From NCBI RefSeq assembly GCF_003149145.1, contig NZ_QGDQ01000001.1, positions 186,001 to 250,000 on the forward strand: a stretch of DNA of 64,000 bases. The letters are read 5' to 3'. This document shows, one piece after another, positions 43,601-52,158 of the stretch (positions within the stretch are counted from its first letter, which is position 1; each line of letters begins with the position of its first letter). The translations under genes were made by a program, and so were the position numbers. The DNA comes from Quadrisphaera granulorum. Its GTDB lineage: Bacteria; Actinomycetota; Actinomycetes; Actinomycetales; Quadrisphaeraceae. The notes beneath the pieces are model-generated. The model ran no database searches. It was not told the origin of the DNA and saw only the letters and a program-made list of their open reading frames with translations.

Positions 43601-44117
43601 GGTGCTCGGTCCCGATGGTGAGGAGGACGACGACGGCGCACTCCACCACGTGGGCGTGGCTGATGCACCTGGCGACGGCCTCGGCCCGCTCGGCGCCGAC
43701 GAGGAGGAGCTCGCCGCGCTGCAGGCGAGTTTCCTCGCCTCGGAGTGGGCGCAGCGGGAGCCGATCGCCGTTGAGGTCGACCTCGAGACGCCGGTGGCGG
43801 GGCTCGTGGTGCGCTGCCGTGTCGACGCCGTCTTCACGCGCCCGGCCAGCGAGGGCGGGGGCGTCGACGTCGTCGACTGGAAGACCGGACGACCGCCCAC
43901 TGGTGAGGCCGCCCGAGCGGCAGCGGTGCAGCTGGCCGTGTACCGGTTGGCGTGGTCGCGTTGGAAGGGCGTGCCGCTGGAGCAGGTGGGTGCGGCGTTC
44001 TTCTACGCCGCCACCGGCACGACGAGCCGGCCGGCAGACCTTCTCGACGCCGAGGGGCTGGAAATGCTCGTCCGCGATTCTGTGTCCCCCTTTGGGGATC
44101 CAAATCCTCAGGTTTGA
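40599..44117 (+). CDS. adnB: AdnB subunit of the AdnAB helicase-nuclease
   Basis: The protein is 1172 residues. It is the active motor: LVVAGAGSGKTETMAAR (Walker A), LTFTRKAAGELAERV (Ia), VVLLDEYQDTSTAQ (Walker B), AVGDPHQAIYGWRG (III), LSTSWRN (IV) and VHASKGLEWDVV (V). The C-terminal nuclease has VDVVDWKTGRPPTG. It translocates 3'-5' on DNA ends with AdnA. The N-terminus holds a poly-Thr run (PTTTTTTTTATGG) from an AAC/ACG repeat, and EEDDDG near residue 1008 lies in another GACGAC run. GTG 40599 overlaps the adnA stop; GTG 40657 is an alternative. Confidence 0.9.
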   Translation: MTPPEPTTTTTTTTATGGPVTAHSAPQRLSAADIASALGQHPPTPEQAAVIEAPLSPLLVVAGAGSGKTETMAARVVWLVANGHVEPERVLGLTFTRKAAGELAERVRLRLAALDKAGLLPAPAGVEGAAGTGRAKGSVSDASPTVATYHAYAAGLVTDHGLRIGVEPRSQLIGPAAAWQLAADIVDTAEAADADGADGLGDLDAAPSTLVTAVLGLAGECAEHLVDVDAVDATLAGVVARVSALPGKQPVKVATALDVLRKRRRVLPLLRRYAERKRELGVLDHGDQVRLAARIAAEVPAVAALERARWGVVLLDEYQDTSTAQAELLSRLFGGGHPVTAVGDPHQAIYGWRGASAGGLQAFPTRFRRADGAAATHLALSTSWRNDVAVLDAAAVVAQPLRAASRLPLPVLGPRPGAGQGRVEVAWAQTAGEEAALLADRIAVIWHADARRPPDELRTAAVLCRARSQFPLIEEALRARDVPVEVVGLGGLLLRPEVVDVVSALRALADPTRGDALIRLLTGPRWRLGPRDLAVLAAWARRRATSRRSRAEQPADGRTGQPAQPEVAEEASLVDAVDDPPPADWETADGSRLSDAARERVREAGLLLRRLRELDLPLADLVVAVERALLLDVELAARASTNGSSPAAARAGLDALAEVAASFTAATGAGTSHRASLRAFLAWLSLAEEHEHGLDQASSADAEDPTPGLSDGGDEGAEPSRTAVQLLTVHASKGLEWDVVAVAGLAERGFPTAPRTSQGWLSGLGVLPHPLRGDADSLPHLAWETALDAKGAEAERAAYAERCAQAHRAEERRLAYVALTRARSLLLLTGAWWGGERKKERVPSAFLVEVVEHLRASGSGDVPELPEAPEEAENPELREPRRATWPFDPLGPRRPALEAAAAAVREAAEHPAPDAGPWAEEVEALLSERARGDAGGTPDVELPAHLSASRLVQLAADPAALALAVRRPVPVQPRVATRRGVAFHAWLEERFRSAALLDLDEVLGPDGEEDDDGALHHVGVADAPGDGLGPLGADEEELAALQASFLASEWAQREPIAVEVDLETPVAGLVVRCRVDAVFTRPASEGGGVDVVDWKTGRPPTGEAARAAAVQLAVYRLAWSRWKGVPLEQVGAAFFYAATGTTSRPADLLDAEGLEMLVRDSVSPFGDPNPQV

Positions 44118-44180
44118 TGATCTCTGAGCCGATAGGGAGGACAGCGACGAGAGACATCGCCGCCCGAGCAGGAGGTTGAT

Positions 44181-45761
44181 GTGAGGTCGTTGCGCTGGAC
44201 AGTTGGTCGTCGCCTGGCGGCGGGGTTCGTCCTGGCGACGGTGCTGCTCGCCACGTTGGGCGCCCTGGCGCTGAACTTCACCGAGTCGCTCTACGCCAAC
44301 CAGCGGACCGTGACCCACACGTACCAGGTGCTCGGCGCCCTCACCGCGCTTGATAGCGGGCTCAAGGATGCTGAGACGGGGCAGCGCGGCTACCTCATTA
44401 CCGGCGACGACGCCTACCTTGCGCCGTTCACGGCCGCCAAGAAGACGGTGGCCAAGGAGCTCGACAGCGTGGCCTCGCTCACCTCTGACAACCCGAAGCA
44501 GCAGGAGCGCATCGCGACGCTTCGCCCGCTGATCGACCAGAAGTTCGCCGAGATGCAGAAGACCATCGACCTCCGCAAGACGCAGGGCTTCGACGCGGCG
44601 CAGGCCGTGGTGCTCAGCAACGCCGGCAAGGCGGTCATGGACCAGATCCGCGCGACGGCGGGCCAGATGTCCAGCGACGAGTCCTCGCTGCTCGGTGAGC
44701 GCCAGAAGACGTCGGACGCTGCCCGCCGCAACGCGATGATCGTCATGATCAGTGGCACGCTCGGTGGCGCCGTGGCGTTCACGCTCATCGCCGTCGTCGT
44801 CACCCGCGCCATCAAGCGCCCGCTCAAGGAGCTGGGTGACGGCCTGGAGGGCATTGCCAGTGGCGACGGCGACCTCACCGCCCGCCTCGACGAGTCACGC
44901 ACCGACGAGTTCGGCGCCGTGACCAAGTCCTTCAACAAGTTCGTGGAGACGATCCGCGCCACCATCGCGTCCGCCGCTGCCAGCGCGCAGGCCGTGGCCG
45001 CGGCCAGCGAAGAACTTGCCGCGACGTCCTCGATGATCGACGCGAACGCCCAGGAGGCGGCCGGACAGGCCAGCACCGCCACGAGCACCGCCGGGACGGT
45101 GGCCAGCAGCGTGGAGACGGTGTCGGCGGGCGCGGAGGAGATGCGCGCCTCGATCGAGGAGATCGCCCGCAGCACCAGCCGCGCCGCCGAGGTCACCAAC
45201 CAGGCCGTGGCCGCCGCGGAGACCACCAGCGCCACCATCAGCTCCCTGGGTGCGTCCAGCCGGGAGATCGGTGACGTCGTGAAGGTCATCACCTCCATCG
45301 CCGAGCAGACCAACCTGCTGGCGTTGAACGCCACCATCGAAGCCGCCCGTGCCGGTGAGGCCGGTAAGGGCTTCGCGGTGGTGGCCAGTGAGGTCAAGGA
45401 CCTGGCTCAGGGCACGGCCCGTGCGACCTCGGACATCACCTCCAAGATCACGCAGATTCAGAGTGCGACGGATTCGGCGGTGGCGGCGATCGCTGACATC
45501 ACCACGATCATCGGCAAGATCAACGAGTTCCAGATGACGATCTCGGCGGCGGTGGAGGAGCAGGCGGCGACCACCACGGAGATGAGCCGGGCGATCTCGG
45601 ATGCTTCGGCGGGCACGTCGACGTTCGCGGGGACGCTGGACACGGTGGCCGGTGCGATCACCTCGACCAGTCGTGGTCTGGGTGAGACGCGGACCGCGGT
45701 GACGGAGCTGTCGCAGATGGCCGCCACCCTGGACGGCCTCGTGGGGCGCTTCCGCTACTGA
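44181..45761 (+). CDS. Methyl-accepting chemotaxis protein with CHASE3-like sensor
   Basis: The protein is 526 residues. Helix 1 is at about 9-32. A CHASE3-type four-helix sensor follows, with [20 protein letters not shown] (about 55-75). Helix 2 is at about 186-208, then a HAMP domain and the kinase-control coiled coil with the invariant hairpin [19 protein letters not shown]. It signals to CheA/CheW, whose genes are not here, so the cell is likely motile. AGGAGG is five bases before GTG 44181. Its stop overlaps the tail of soxR by seven bases (convergent). Confidence 0.9.
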   Translation: MRSLRWTVGRRLAAGFVLATVLLATLGALALNFTESLYANQRTVTHTYQVLGALTALDSGLKDAETGQRGYLITGDDAYLAPFTAAKKTVAKELDSVASLTSDNPKQQERIATLRPLIDQKFAEMQKTIDLRKTQGFDAAQAVVLSNAGKAVMDQIRATAGQMSSDESSLLGERQKTSDAARRNAMIVMISGTLGGAVAFTLIAVVVTRAIKRPLKELGDGLEGIASGDGDLTARLDESRTDEFGAVTKSFNKFVETIRATIASAAASAQAVAAASEELAATSSMIDANAQEAAGQASTATSTAGTVASSVETVSAGAEEMRASIEEIARSTSRAAEVTNQAVAAAETTSATISSLGASSREIGDVVKVITSIAEQTNLLALNATIEAARAGEAGKGFAVVASEVKDLAQGTARATSDITSKITQIQSATDSAVAAIADITTIIGKINEFQMTISAAVEEQAATTTEMSRAISDASAGTSTFAGTLDTVAGAITSTSRGLGETRTAVTELSQMAATLDGLVGRFRY

Positions 45762-46249
45762 TCGTCACCCTCGCGGCCGAGCACTTCGCGCTGGTTGCGC
45801 GCCGCACCCGCGGCGCGCAACCAGCGCGAACCTGTGCCCTCGACCGCAGCGACGTCGGCGGGGTTGAAGAGCGCGCAGCGGGTGAGTGACAGGCATCCGC
45901 AGCCGATGCATCCGTCGAGGTCGCGCTCCAGTGCCTCCAGCTCACGGATCCGTTCCCGCACGAGCACGGACCACCGGGCGCTCATCACCGTCCACTCGGC
46001 CTGCGTGGGTGCCGTGTCGGCGGGCAGGTCGGACAGGGCGTCGGCAACCTGGTGCAGGCTCAAGCCCACCCGCTGACCAGCGGCGATGACGGCCAGTCGC
46101 CGCAGCGCGTGCCGCGGGAACAATCGGTGCCCACCGGCGGTGCGCCGGGAGGTCAGCAGCCCGCGCGCCTCGTAGTGCCGGATGGCGGCAACGCTGACGC
46201 CCGCTCGCTGGGCGAGCTGGCCGATGGTGAGCGTGGCGTCTGCCGTCAC
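45755..46249 (-). CDS. soxR: SoxR, redox-sensing MerR-family activator
   Basis: The protein is 164 residues. The MerR helix-turn-helix reads [22 protein letters not shown], followed by a dimerisation helix. The [2Fe-2S] Cys are at C114, C117, C119 and C125 ([12 protein letters not shown], pattern C-x2-C-x-C-x5-C). Oxidation by redox-active compounds switches on target genes. The divergent glyoxalase-like gene has a SoxR-like operator and is the probable target. The last 20 residues ([18 protein letters not shown]) are encoded by a long hairpin that may end transcription. Confidence 0.92.
   Translation of the reverse strand: MTADATLTIGQLAQRAGVSVAAIRHYEARGLLTSRRTAGGHRLFPRHALRRLAVIAAGQRVGLSLHQVADALSDLPADTAPTQAEWTVMSARWSVLVRERIRELEALERDLDGCIGCGCLSLTRCALFNPADVAAVEGTGSRWLRAAGAARNQREVLGREGDDQ
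45785..45830. terminator. 21-bp perfect stem-loop inside the end of soxR
   Basis: Bases 45785-45805 and 45810-45830 are exact complements around a four-base loop (ACCC). It is within the soxR coding end and 24 bases beyond the chemoreceptor stop, so it can serve as terminator for the chemoreceptor mRNA, and possibly for soxR. Confidence 0.7.
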
Positions 46250-46280
46250 GGGCCGAAGGGTGCCGCGGTGCCGGGCTTGA

Positions 46281-46298
46281 CCTCAAGTGCACTGCAGG
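46281..46298. promoter_or_regulatory. SoxR-like operator in the soxR/glyoxalase divergon
   Basis: CCTCAAGTGCACTGCAGG resembles the SoxR box CCTCAAG-N4-CTTGAGG, with two mismatches in the right half. It overlaps and follows TTGACC (46277-46282), a -35 for the glyoxalase gene, and lies in the spacer as MerR-family operators do. The glyoxalase ATG is 17 bases downstream. Confidence 0.65.
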
Positions 46299-46314
46299 TA
46301 TTCCACTGGGGTGC

Positions 46315-47019
46315 ATGAAGATCACCAGCGTGACCGTCCCCGTCGATGACCTGGCCGAGGCCGAGCGCTTCTACGGCCGCACGCTCGGACTGCCCGTCAG
46401 GCGCGATCGCGGCGCTGCGCTCGTGGTCACCGTGGGCGGCACCGAGGTGCGCCTCGTGGAGCAGCAGTCCGAACGCGCGGTCGACCACCTCGCCATCACC
46501 GTCCCTGCCGATGCCTTCTCCGCCGCGAAGAGCTGGCTGCGGGAGCGCGTCGAGCTGATGACGCTCGACGGCCAGGACGAGTTCGAGGGCTCCCTCAGCT
46601 GGCGCAGCCGGTCGCTCTACTTCTCGGGCCCGAGCGGCAGCGTGCTCGAGCTCATTGCGCGCCACCGGCTGCCCGCACTCGCCGGCGACGTGCCCTTTGG
46701 CCCGGAGCACCTGCTCTGTGTCAGCGAGGTCGGCGTCGCCGTCCCCGACGTCCCCGCCGCCATCCGGCTGCTGCAGGAGGCGACGGGGCTGAAGGTGTTC
46801 GGCGAGGGTGTCGGCGAGACGTTCGCGGCGGTGGGCGACGACGACGGCCTACTCATCGTCGTCGCCGAGGGTCGACCGTGGTTCCCTACCTCCGACCGGC
46901 GCGTCACGGCCACACCGCGCGCAGTGACCGCCACGGGCGTCTGCGCCGCTCCGATCCAGCTGCAGCTGGGGTCGACCACCGTGAGCCTGCACGGTGCCGA
47001 AGCAACGATCTCGGGATGA
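46315..47019 (+). CDS. VOC/glyoxalase-superfamily protein
   Basis: The protein is 234 residues with two VOC modules: TSVTVPVDDLAEAERFYGRTLGLPV...VDHLAITV...SLYFSGPSGSVLELIARH, then VSEVGVAVPDVPAAIRLLQEATGLKVF. Such proteins are dioxygenases, glyoxalases or drug-binding resistance proteins. Metal ligands H (VDHLAI) and E (VLELIA) are present in the first module. Divergence from soxR across a SoxR box suggests a role in detoxifying redox-cycling compounds, which is inference. Confidence 0.8.
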   Translation: MKITSVTVPVDDLAEAERFYGRTLGLPVRRDRGAALVVTVGGTEVRLVEQQSERAVDHLAITVPADAFSAAKSWLRERVELMTLDGQDEFEGSLSWRSRSLYFSGPSGSVLELIARHRLPALAGDVPFGPEHLLCVSEVGVAVPDVPAAIRLLQEATGLKVFGEGVGETFAAVGDDDGLLIVVAEGRPWFPTSDRRVTATPRAVTATGVCAAPIQLQLGSTTVSLHGAEATISG

Positions 47020-47035
47020 TCCGCGTCTACCGAGC

Positions 47036-48649
47036 ATGAGCGGTGATCCCCGGGGCACGGACGACGACGGCGAGCGCAGCCTCGTCCTGGCGGTGCGCCA
47101 GGCAGTACAGGGCGACGACGTGTGGTCCGCCGACCGGGCGAGCTTCATTGCGGCACAGGCCGACCGCCGGGCTGCGCGGCGTCGTCGCCGCCGGTTGGTG
47201 GTGGCGCCTGCGGCGCTGCTCGCCGCTGCGGCGGCCGTCGCCACGGGTCTCGCCGTCTTCCCCGCGATCGTCACGGCGGAGGGAACGTCCCTGCCCGCAG
47301 CGGGTCGGCCCGCACCGTCGGGACCTTCGACGATCCAGACCATCGCGCCCGACCCCGCGGTTGTCGACGCCGCCGAGGCTGCCGGCCGGCTGTTCACCGC
47401 CGAGGTGCAGTGGGTGATTCCCGGCGCGGCGGCTCAGCTGTCAGAGGGCGCGGGGGAGTCGGGGGCCGACCTCTCGCTGGACGACGCGTGCGCCACGGCA
47501 GTGCTACCTGTCACGGGCCCCATTCAGCGCGAGACCGCCACGTGGAAGGACACGCTCGCCGTCCAGACGTTCAAGGATGCGTCCGCCAACGCTGGGCCAG
47601 CCCCGCAGGCCGTGACCACCACGGAGTTCGCGTCGCTTACCTCGCAGGTCGACACCTACGCCGACGCCACCCAGGCGCGGGCGGCCGTCGACGCACTCCG
47701 CGAGAGCGCGCGCACGTGTACTCCAGCGCCGGGTGAGTCCCAACCCTCGAGCCCGTTCGTGCAGGAGATGTTCCGCTACGACGTGCTGCTCGGCTCCGCC
47801 ATCGCGTCCGCGCCCGGCCACTACCGGGTGATGACGGCCGGAGCGAGTGGAGCGCACGTGGCGGTCATCTCCGCAATCGTCAACCTGTCGAATGGGAGCG
47901 AGGAGGATGTGGCGAGGCAGCAGGTGGGCTTGGACCTCGAGCGCCTTGCACGTGTCGCGGCCGCTCGCGCCGACTCTCGCCCAGGTACGGAGGAACCCGT
48001 CGACCTGGCGCGGACGCCTGTCACGACCGCCGACGTCGACGCGGTGCTGCCTGGTGCCCAGCCGATGTCTGTCTATGCCGCAAAGCTTTCGTTGGACTCG
48101 CGGCCGCGCGACGCCTGCGGCACCGACCCGCTCACTGGCGTCGCCGATCTCGAATACATGTCTCGAGGTGCGTGGTCTGATCCCCACGACGAGTCTGTCG
48201 ACTTCGGCGTCGACGGGCAGAAGCCAACCGCGATGGGGCTGGCAGACGTCGTGGTCATCACCAATGACTTTGCTTCACCGGCCGATGCGCAGGCGTACGC
48301 CACGGCCTATCAGGGCAGCGCGAGCACCTGCCTGCGCGGTGACCACGTGCTTCCGCCCGCACCTGTCGACCTGCTTCCTGCGGGCGCTGCCGACGCGCTG
48401 CTGACCAACGCCTACGACGAGGTGAACCACCGACACGGGTACGCCGCCGTGGTGGTGCGCGGCAGCACCGCGGCGACGGTGCTGGCGTGGGTTCCCGGTG
48501 AGGCCAGCCGCGTCGCGGCGACGCAGGCCGCACAGCGCGTCGTCACCCTCGCGTCGCAGTCCGCCGCAGTAGCCGAAGCGCAGCGCAACGCCGACGCAGC
48601 ATCAGCCGCAGCTGCTGATGCCGCCGCTGCCGCGACGGACACGCCGTGA
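47036..48649 (+). CDS. Membrane-anchored extracellular sensor protein, partner of an ECF sigma factor
   Basis: The protein is 537 residues. Residues 1-53 are cytosolic and end in a poly-Arg stretch (RRRRRR); one membrane helix lies at 54-78. The long extracellular part holds two similar modules with the pattern strand, then YADATQARAAVDALRESARTC and, later, FASPADAQAYATAYQGSASTC, resembling PknH-type extracellular sensor domains with paired Cys. The tail is Ala-rich. Its stop overlaps an ECF sigma gene as GTGA, so I infer an anti-sigma or signal-input role. No classic zinc anti-sigma motif (HxxxCxxC) is seen. Confidence 0.65.
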   Translation: MSGDPRGTDDDGERSLVLAVRQAVQGDDVWSADRASFIAAQADRRAARRRRRRLVVAPAALLAAAAAVATGLAVFPAIVTAEGTSLPAAGRPAPSGPSTIQTIAPDPAVVDAAEAAGRLFTAEVQWVIPGAAAQLSEGAGESGADLSLDDACATAVLPVTGPIQRETATWKDTLAVQTFKDASANAGPAPQAVTTTEFASLTSQVDTYADATQARAAVDALRESARTCTPAPGESQPSSPFVQEMFRYDVLLGSAIASAPGHYRVMTAGASGAHVAVISAIVNLSNGSEEDVARQQVGLDLERLARVAAARADSRPGTEEPVDLARTPVTTADVDAVLPGAQPMSVYAAKLSLDSRPRDACGTDPLTGVADLEYMSRGAWSDPHDESVDFGVDGQKPTAMGLADVVVITNDFASPADAQAYATAYQGSASTCLRGDHVLPPAPVDLLPAGAADALLTNAYDEVNHRHGYAAVVVRGSTAATVLAWVPGEASRVAATQAAQRVVTLASQSAAVAEAQRNADAASAAAADAAAAATDTP

Positions 48650-49212
48650 GCCGCTGGCGTCGGCCGGACCCCGCCGAACGCACCGCTTTCGAGGAGTTCG
48701 TCCAGCAGCGCGGTCAGGCGCTCGCTGGGCTGGCCCGCGGCCTGACCTCCAGCGCTGCGGACGCGGAGGACCTCCTCCAGGACGTGCTCGCCACCGTCCT
48801 CGAGAGGTGGGAGCGCGTGGCTGCCGCCGACGACACCTATCTCTACGCCCGCCGCGTCATGGTGAACGCCAGCACCAGCACGTGGCGGCGGCGTCACCGC
48901 GAGATGCACGAGCACTCCGCCGAGCACGTCATGGCGGGGGACGGCCGTGACCGCGGCTCGTTGTGGTTCACCGCCGCGCACCACGACGACGGCGACGGCG
49001 AGCACCGCGTGCTGCTGCTCGACGAGCGCCGGGCTGCGCTGGAGGCGCTGCGCCAGCTGCCACCGCGCCAGCGCGCCGTCGTCGTCCTGCGCTATGTCGA
49101 GGAACTGCCCGACGCGGAGATCGCCGCGTTGCTCGACGTGACCTCTGTGACCGTGCGCAGCACCGCGATGAGGGCGCTGCGCACGCTCCGAGGACTTCTC
49201 ATGGGCAGCTGA
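48646..49212 (+). CDS. ECF RNA polymerase sigma factor (SigE-family, actinobacterial)
   Basis: The protein is 188 residues. Region 2: FEEFVQQRGQALAGLARGLT, then DAEDLLQDVLATVLERWERV and TYLYARRVMVNAST, the SigE-family variant. Region 4: LRQLPPRQRAVVVLRYVEEL and DAEIAALLDVTSVTVRSTAMRAL. It is distinct from sigE at 5.1 kb. The upstream membrane protein is its likely regulator (GTGA overlap). A strong hairpin follows the stop, so the two genes form a complete transcription unit. Confidence 0.87.
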   Translation: MSRWRRPDPAERTAFEEFVQQRGQALAGLARGLTSSAADAEDLLQDVLATVLERWERVAAADDTYLYARRVMVNASTSTWRRRHREMHEHSAEHVMAGDGRDRGSLWFTAAHHDDGDGEHRVLLLDERRAALEALRQLPPRQRAVVVLRYVEELPDAEIAALLDVTSVTVRSTAMRALRTLRGLLMGS

Positions 49213-49247
49213 CCACCGCCTCCCCGGGAGGGCAGGCGGTGGTCAGC
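49208..49247 (+). terminator. Stem-loop terminator of the sensor/sigma unit
   Basis: A 14-bp stem (49208-49221 with 49234-49247, GCTGACCACCGCCT) starts inside the stop codon of the sigma gene, with a 12-base loop. It also lies 52 bases beyond the stop of the converging chemoreceptor gene. Confidence 0.75.
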
Positions 49248-49299
49248 GGCGGCGCTGGTGAGCCCGCACCAGGCCGGATCAGCCGCGGGCACTCGGTGT

Positions 49300-50913
49300 T
49301 CAGACGGTGAAGCCGGCCACCGCTGCCTGCAGGCGGGAGCCCAGCGCAGCCAGTTCCGAGGACGCGTCGCGCGCCTCGGTGGCACGGCTGCGGCTGTCCG
49401 CCGCTCCGGCCGCGAGCGAGGAGACGTTCGCGGCGATCTCCTGAGACCCGGAGGCCGCGTCGGCGACGTTGCGGGTCATCTCCTGGGAGGTGGCCGACTG
49501 CTCCTCCACCGCCGCGGCGATGGTGGTCTGGTGGTCGTTGATGCGGCTGATGACCTCGCTGATCCGCTCGATCGCCGAGACCGCGCCGTTGGTGTCTCCC
49601 TGGATGCTGCTGACGCGCTGGGAGATCTCCTCGGTGGCCTGCGCGGTCTGGCGGGCCAGCTCCTTGACCTCTCCGGCGACCACGGCGAAGCCCTTGCCGA
49701 GCTCCCCGGCGCGGGCGGCCTCGATGGTGGCGTTGAGGGCCAGCAGGTTGGTCTGCTCAGCGATGGAGGTGATGAGGTTCACCACCGAGACGATCTCCTG
49801 GCTGGAGGTGCCGAGGCGGGCGACGGTGGTGGTGGTGGCCTCCACCGCCTCGACGGCCTGCGAGGCCACAGCGGCGGCTTCGGCGGCGCTGGCGGAGATC
49901 TCCCCGATGGCGGTCTGCATCTCACCGGAGCCCATGGCGACGGTGTCGACGCTCATGGACACCGACGCTGCGGCGGCGGAGACGAGGTCGGCCTGCGCGG
50001 AGGACTCGTCGGCCTTGGCGGCCACGTCCGCGGCGAGCTGGTCCAGCACCTGCGCGGTGCCCGTGAGCTGCCCGGTGGTGGCGATGACGGCGGTCATCGC
50101 GCGGCCGAACTCGTCGAGGGTGTGGTCCAGGGAGGTCGAGACGGAGGCGAGCTCGTCCTGGCCGACGATGCCGGCGCGGGCGCGCAGGTCACCAGCGGCC
50201 ACCGTGCGGAGCACGGCCCGGACGTGGTCGAGAGGGCGGGTGATGCTGCGGGTGATGATCAGGGCCAGGGTGACGGAGGCCACGAGCGCCACCAGCGCGA
50301 TCCCCACGAGGACCTTCACCGCGGTGTCGGAAGCTTCTTGCGCCTGGGTCGCAGCGGCCGCGGCTGCGGTGGACTGGGCCGTCAGCGACGCGGTGATGGC
50401 CTTCTGGATGGTCGCCTCCTGGTCGAGCGCCTTCGGGATCAGCGCCGTCGCCGTCGCGGTGTCGCCGGTCTGGAGGGCGGTGGCCACCTTCGCGATGTTC
50501 TCGAAGTACGCGACCACGGTGGTGTTGACGGTCTGGAGCGCCGTGCCGGCCGCCGGCGTCATGGTGACCTCCGCCATGTCCTCGAGGTCCTTCTTGACCA
50601 CCGCGACAGCGTCGTCCCTCTCCTTCGTGAACTGGGCCACCTGCTCGGGAGTCAGACCGGTGACGTAGATGCGGGCATTGTTGGTCAGGTAGGTCTGCCA
50701 GTCGCTGTTGAGCGCGCCGAGCTTCTCGAGCGGGACGGTGCCGGACTGCCGCACCTCCTGGGCCCGCTGGTTCACCGTGAGGACCTGGGAGACCCCGACG
50801 CCTCCCATCCCCAGGACTGCGACCACAAGGGTCACGACGAGTGCGAGCAGGCGGGTGCGCACGCTCCACCTCGACGACCGCAGGACTGGTGGGTGCGTGG
50901 CTTCAGCGGACAC
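49300..50913 (-). CDS. Methyl-accepting chemotaxis protein with four-helix-bundle sensor
   Basis: The protein is 537 residues. Helix 1 ([20 protein letters not shown]) is followed by a 4HB_MCP-type periplasmic bundle (about 45-190), helix 2 ([20 protein letters not shown]), HAMP, and a signalling domain with [19 protein letters not shown]. It is the second chemoreceptor in 6 kb but differs in sensor type. GTG 50913 is preferred because GGAGGA is seven bases upstream; GTG 51012 would add 33 Ser/Pro-rich residues and overlap the divergent gene. Confidence 0.9.
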   Translation of the reverse strand: MSAEATHPPVLRSSRWSVRTRLLALVVTLVVAVLGMGGVGVSQVLTVNQRAQEVRQSGTVPLEKLGALNSDWQTYLTNNARIYVTGLTPEQVAQFTKERDDAVAVVKKDLEDMAEVTMTPAAGTALQTVNTTVVAYFENIAKVATALQTGDTATATALIPKALDQEATIQKAITASLTAQSTAAAAAATQAQEASDTAVKVLVGIALVALVASVTLALIITRSITRPLDHVRAVLRTVAAGDLRARAGIVGQDELASVSTSLDHTLDEFGRAMTAVIATTGQLTGTAQVLDQLAADVAAKADESSAQADLVSAAAASVSMSVDTVAMGSGEMQTAIGEISASAAEAAAVASQAVEAVEATTTTVARLGTSSQEIVSVVNLITSIAEQTNLLALNATIEAARAGELGKGFAVVAGEVKELARQTAQATEEISQRVSSIQGDTNGAVSAIERISEVISRINDHQTTIAAAVEEQSATSQEMTRNVADAASGSQEIAANVSSLAAGAADSRSRATEARDASSELAALGSRLQAAVAGFTV

Positions 50914-50990
50914 GGGTGGGTCCTCCCCCTCAGGCGTTGACGCAGACCCCCTTGCGTCGGACGGTGCGGTGTCTCCCTTGAGGGAGCTAC

Positions 50991-50996
50991 TAGCGT
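50991..50996 (+). promoter_or_regulatory. Leaderless -10 box of the 51003 gene
   Basis: TAGCGT is followed by six bases and GTG at 51003, as for dps and nudC. Confidence 0.5.
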
Positions 50997-51002
50997 GACG
51001 GG

Positions 51003-51362
51003 GTGACGACACGACGCTCGGTGGTCCTTCCCGCGGTGCTGGTCAGCGCTGCAACGGTCAGCTGGGCCGCGAACTGCGCGGTCGGCCTGGCGGCATGGCG
51101 CGGGCGCCGGGGGAGCCACTGGCAGCACCACGCCCTCTACGTCTCGACGTGCACCTGGACGCTGCTCGCGCTGGCCGCCTCCGCGGTGAACAGCCGGAGC
51201 AGGACGACGACGGCGGTGCTCGCGCCCGCGCTGCTGCCGCTCGTCGTCGTCCCCAGGGTCAGAGCGGGCGGCACGGGCCATGTGCTGCTCGCGGCGTCGC
51301 TGGCGCCCCCGTTCCTGGGTGCGGCCGCCGCTGCCTGGGCCGACGTCGTGGGAGGAGACTGA
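51003..51362 (+). CDS. Hypothetical small membrane protein
   Basis: The protein is 119 residues with three or four membrane helices ([70 protein letters not shown]). It is not recognised. A loop reads [10 protein letters not shown], encoded by AGGACGACGACGGCGG (51201-51216), another GACGAC run. The stop is five bases before the nitroreductase start, so the two genes are cotranscribed from an inferred leaderless promoter. Confidence 0.6.
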   Translation: MTTRRSVVLPAVLVSAATVSWAANCAVGLAAWRGRRGSHWQHHALYVSTCTWTLLALAASAVNSRSRTTTAVLAPALLPLVVVPRVRAGGTGHVLLAASLAPPFLGAAAAAWADVVGGD

Positions 51363-51366
51363 CCCG

Positions 51367-52158
51367 GTGGAGCTGCTCGACGCCATCCGTCTCCGGCGCA
51401 CCACCAACGGTCCCTTCCTGCCCGACCCGGTGAGCGCCGAGCACCAGCGCCTCCTCGTGGAGGTCGCAGGTCGCGCGCCGAGCCAGCTCAACAGCCAGCC
51501 GTGGCGGTTCGTGCTCATCGAGGACCGGTCGACCATCGAGCGCATCGCCGCGATCAGCGGCGAGAGCATGACCACGGCGATGTCGAACGGCACGTTCTTC
51601 GAGCGGTACAAGCGCTACTTCAGGTTCAGCGCCGCGGAGATGGCCCAGCACCGCAGCGGCATGCTCTTCGACAGGCTGCCCGCGCCACTGCGGCCGTTCA
51701 CCGGGCAGGTGTTCACGCGGCGCGGGCAGAAGCTCATGAACGCGCTGCGCGTGCCGCAGACGCTGGGGGAGGAGAACCGCAAGCTCGTCGCCGGGGCACC
51801 GCTGCTGCTGGCGGCCCTGCTCGACAAGGCCGAGCACCGGCCCGGGGAGCTGTCGGCGTTCTACTCGCTGTTCTCCCTCGGTGCCGCCGTCGAGAACATC
51901 TGGCTGACCACCGTCGAGCTGGGGCTGGGCATCCAGTTCGTCTCCTTCCCAATGGAGGTACCGGGCGCCTGGGAGCGCATCGAGGCGCTGCTGGAGGTCC
52001 CGGAGGACCTCGACCTCATGGCCGTCTACCGCATCGGCCACGTGCCTCCCGAGCAGCGCCGGCCCGCCATCGACTGGTCGAGCAGCGAGCGGCGAGCGCC
52101 CTCGCAGTACGTGTTCCGCGAGACCTGCGCGACCCCGCAGACCGGCTGGGACGACTAG
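51367..52158 (+). CDS. Nitroreductase-family FMN oxidoreductase
   Basis: The protein is 263 residues. FMN-binding features include [18 protein letters not shown] (Arg-Arg-Thr N-terminus), [18 protein letters not shown] (Ser/Asn/Gln/Pro-Trp-Arg motif), [21 protein letters not shown] and VYRIGHVP. These proteins reduce nitro, quinone or enone substrates using NAD(P)H. The insertion at about 60-120 is longer than in compact nitroreductases. GGAGGA at about 51351 supports GTG 51367. Its stop overlaps the converging gene end by four bases. Confidence 0.85.
   Translation: MELLDAIRLRRTTNGPFLPDPVSAEHQRLLVEVAGRAPSQLNSQPWRFVLIEDRSTIERIAAISGESMTTAMSNGTFFERYKRYFRFSAAEMAQHRSGMLFDRLPAPLRPFTGQVFTRRGQKLMNALRVPQTLGEENRKLVAGAPLLLAALLDKAEHRPGELSAFYSLFSLGAAVENIWLTTVELGLGIQFVSFPMEVPGAWERIEALLEVPEDLDLMAVYRIGHVPPEQRRPAIDWSSSERRAPSQYVFRETCATPQTGWDD

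Noticed and set aside
37258-44117. adnAB as a phage-defence or restriction system
   Set aside because: Nuclease-helicase pairs suggest this, but the motifs and gene order match the housekeeping AdnAB end-resection complex.
49258-50940. 560-codon plus-strand frame
   Set aside because: It mirrors the chemoreceptor gene. High GC gives long open antisense frames with Gly/Arg/Asp-rich composition.
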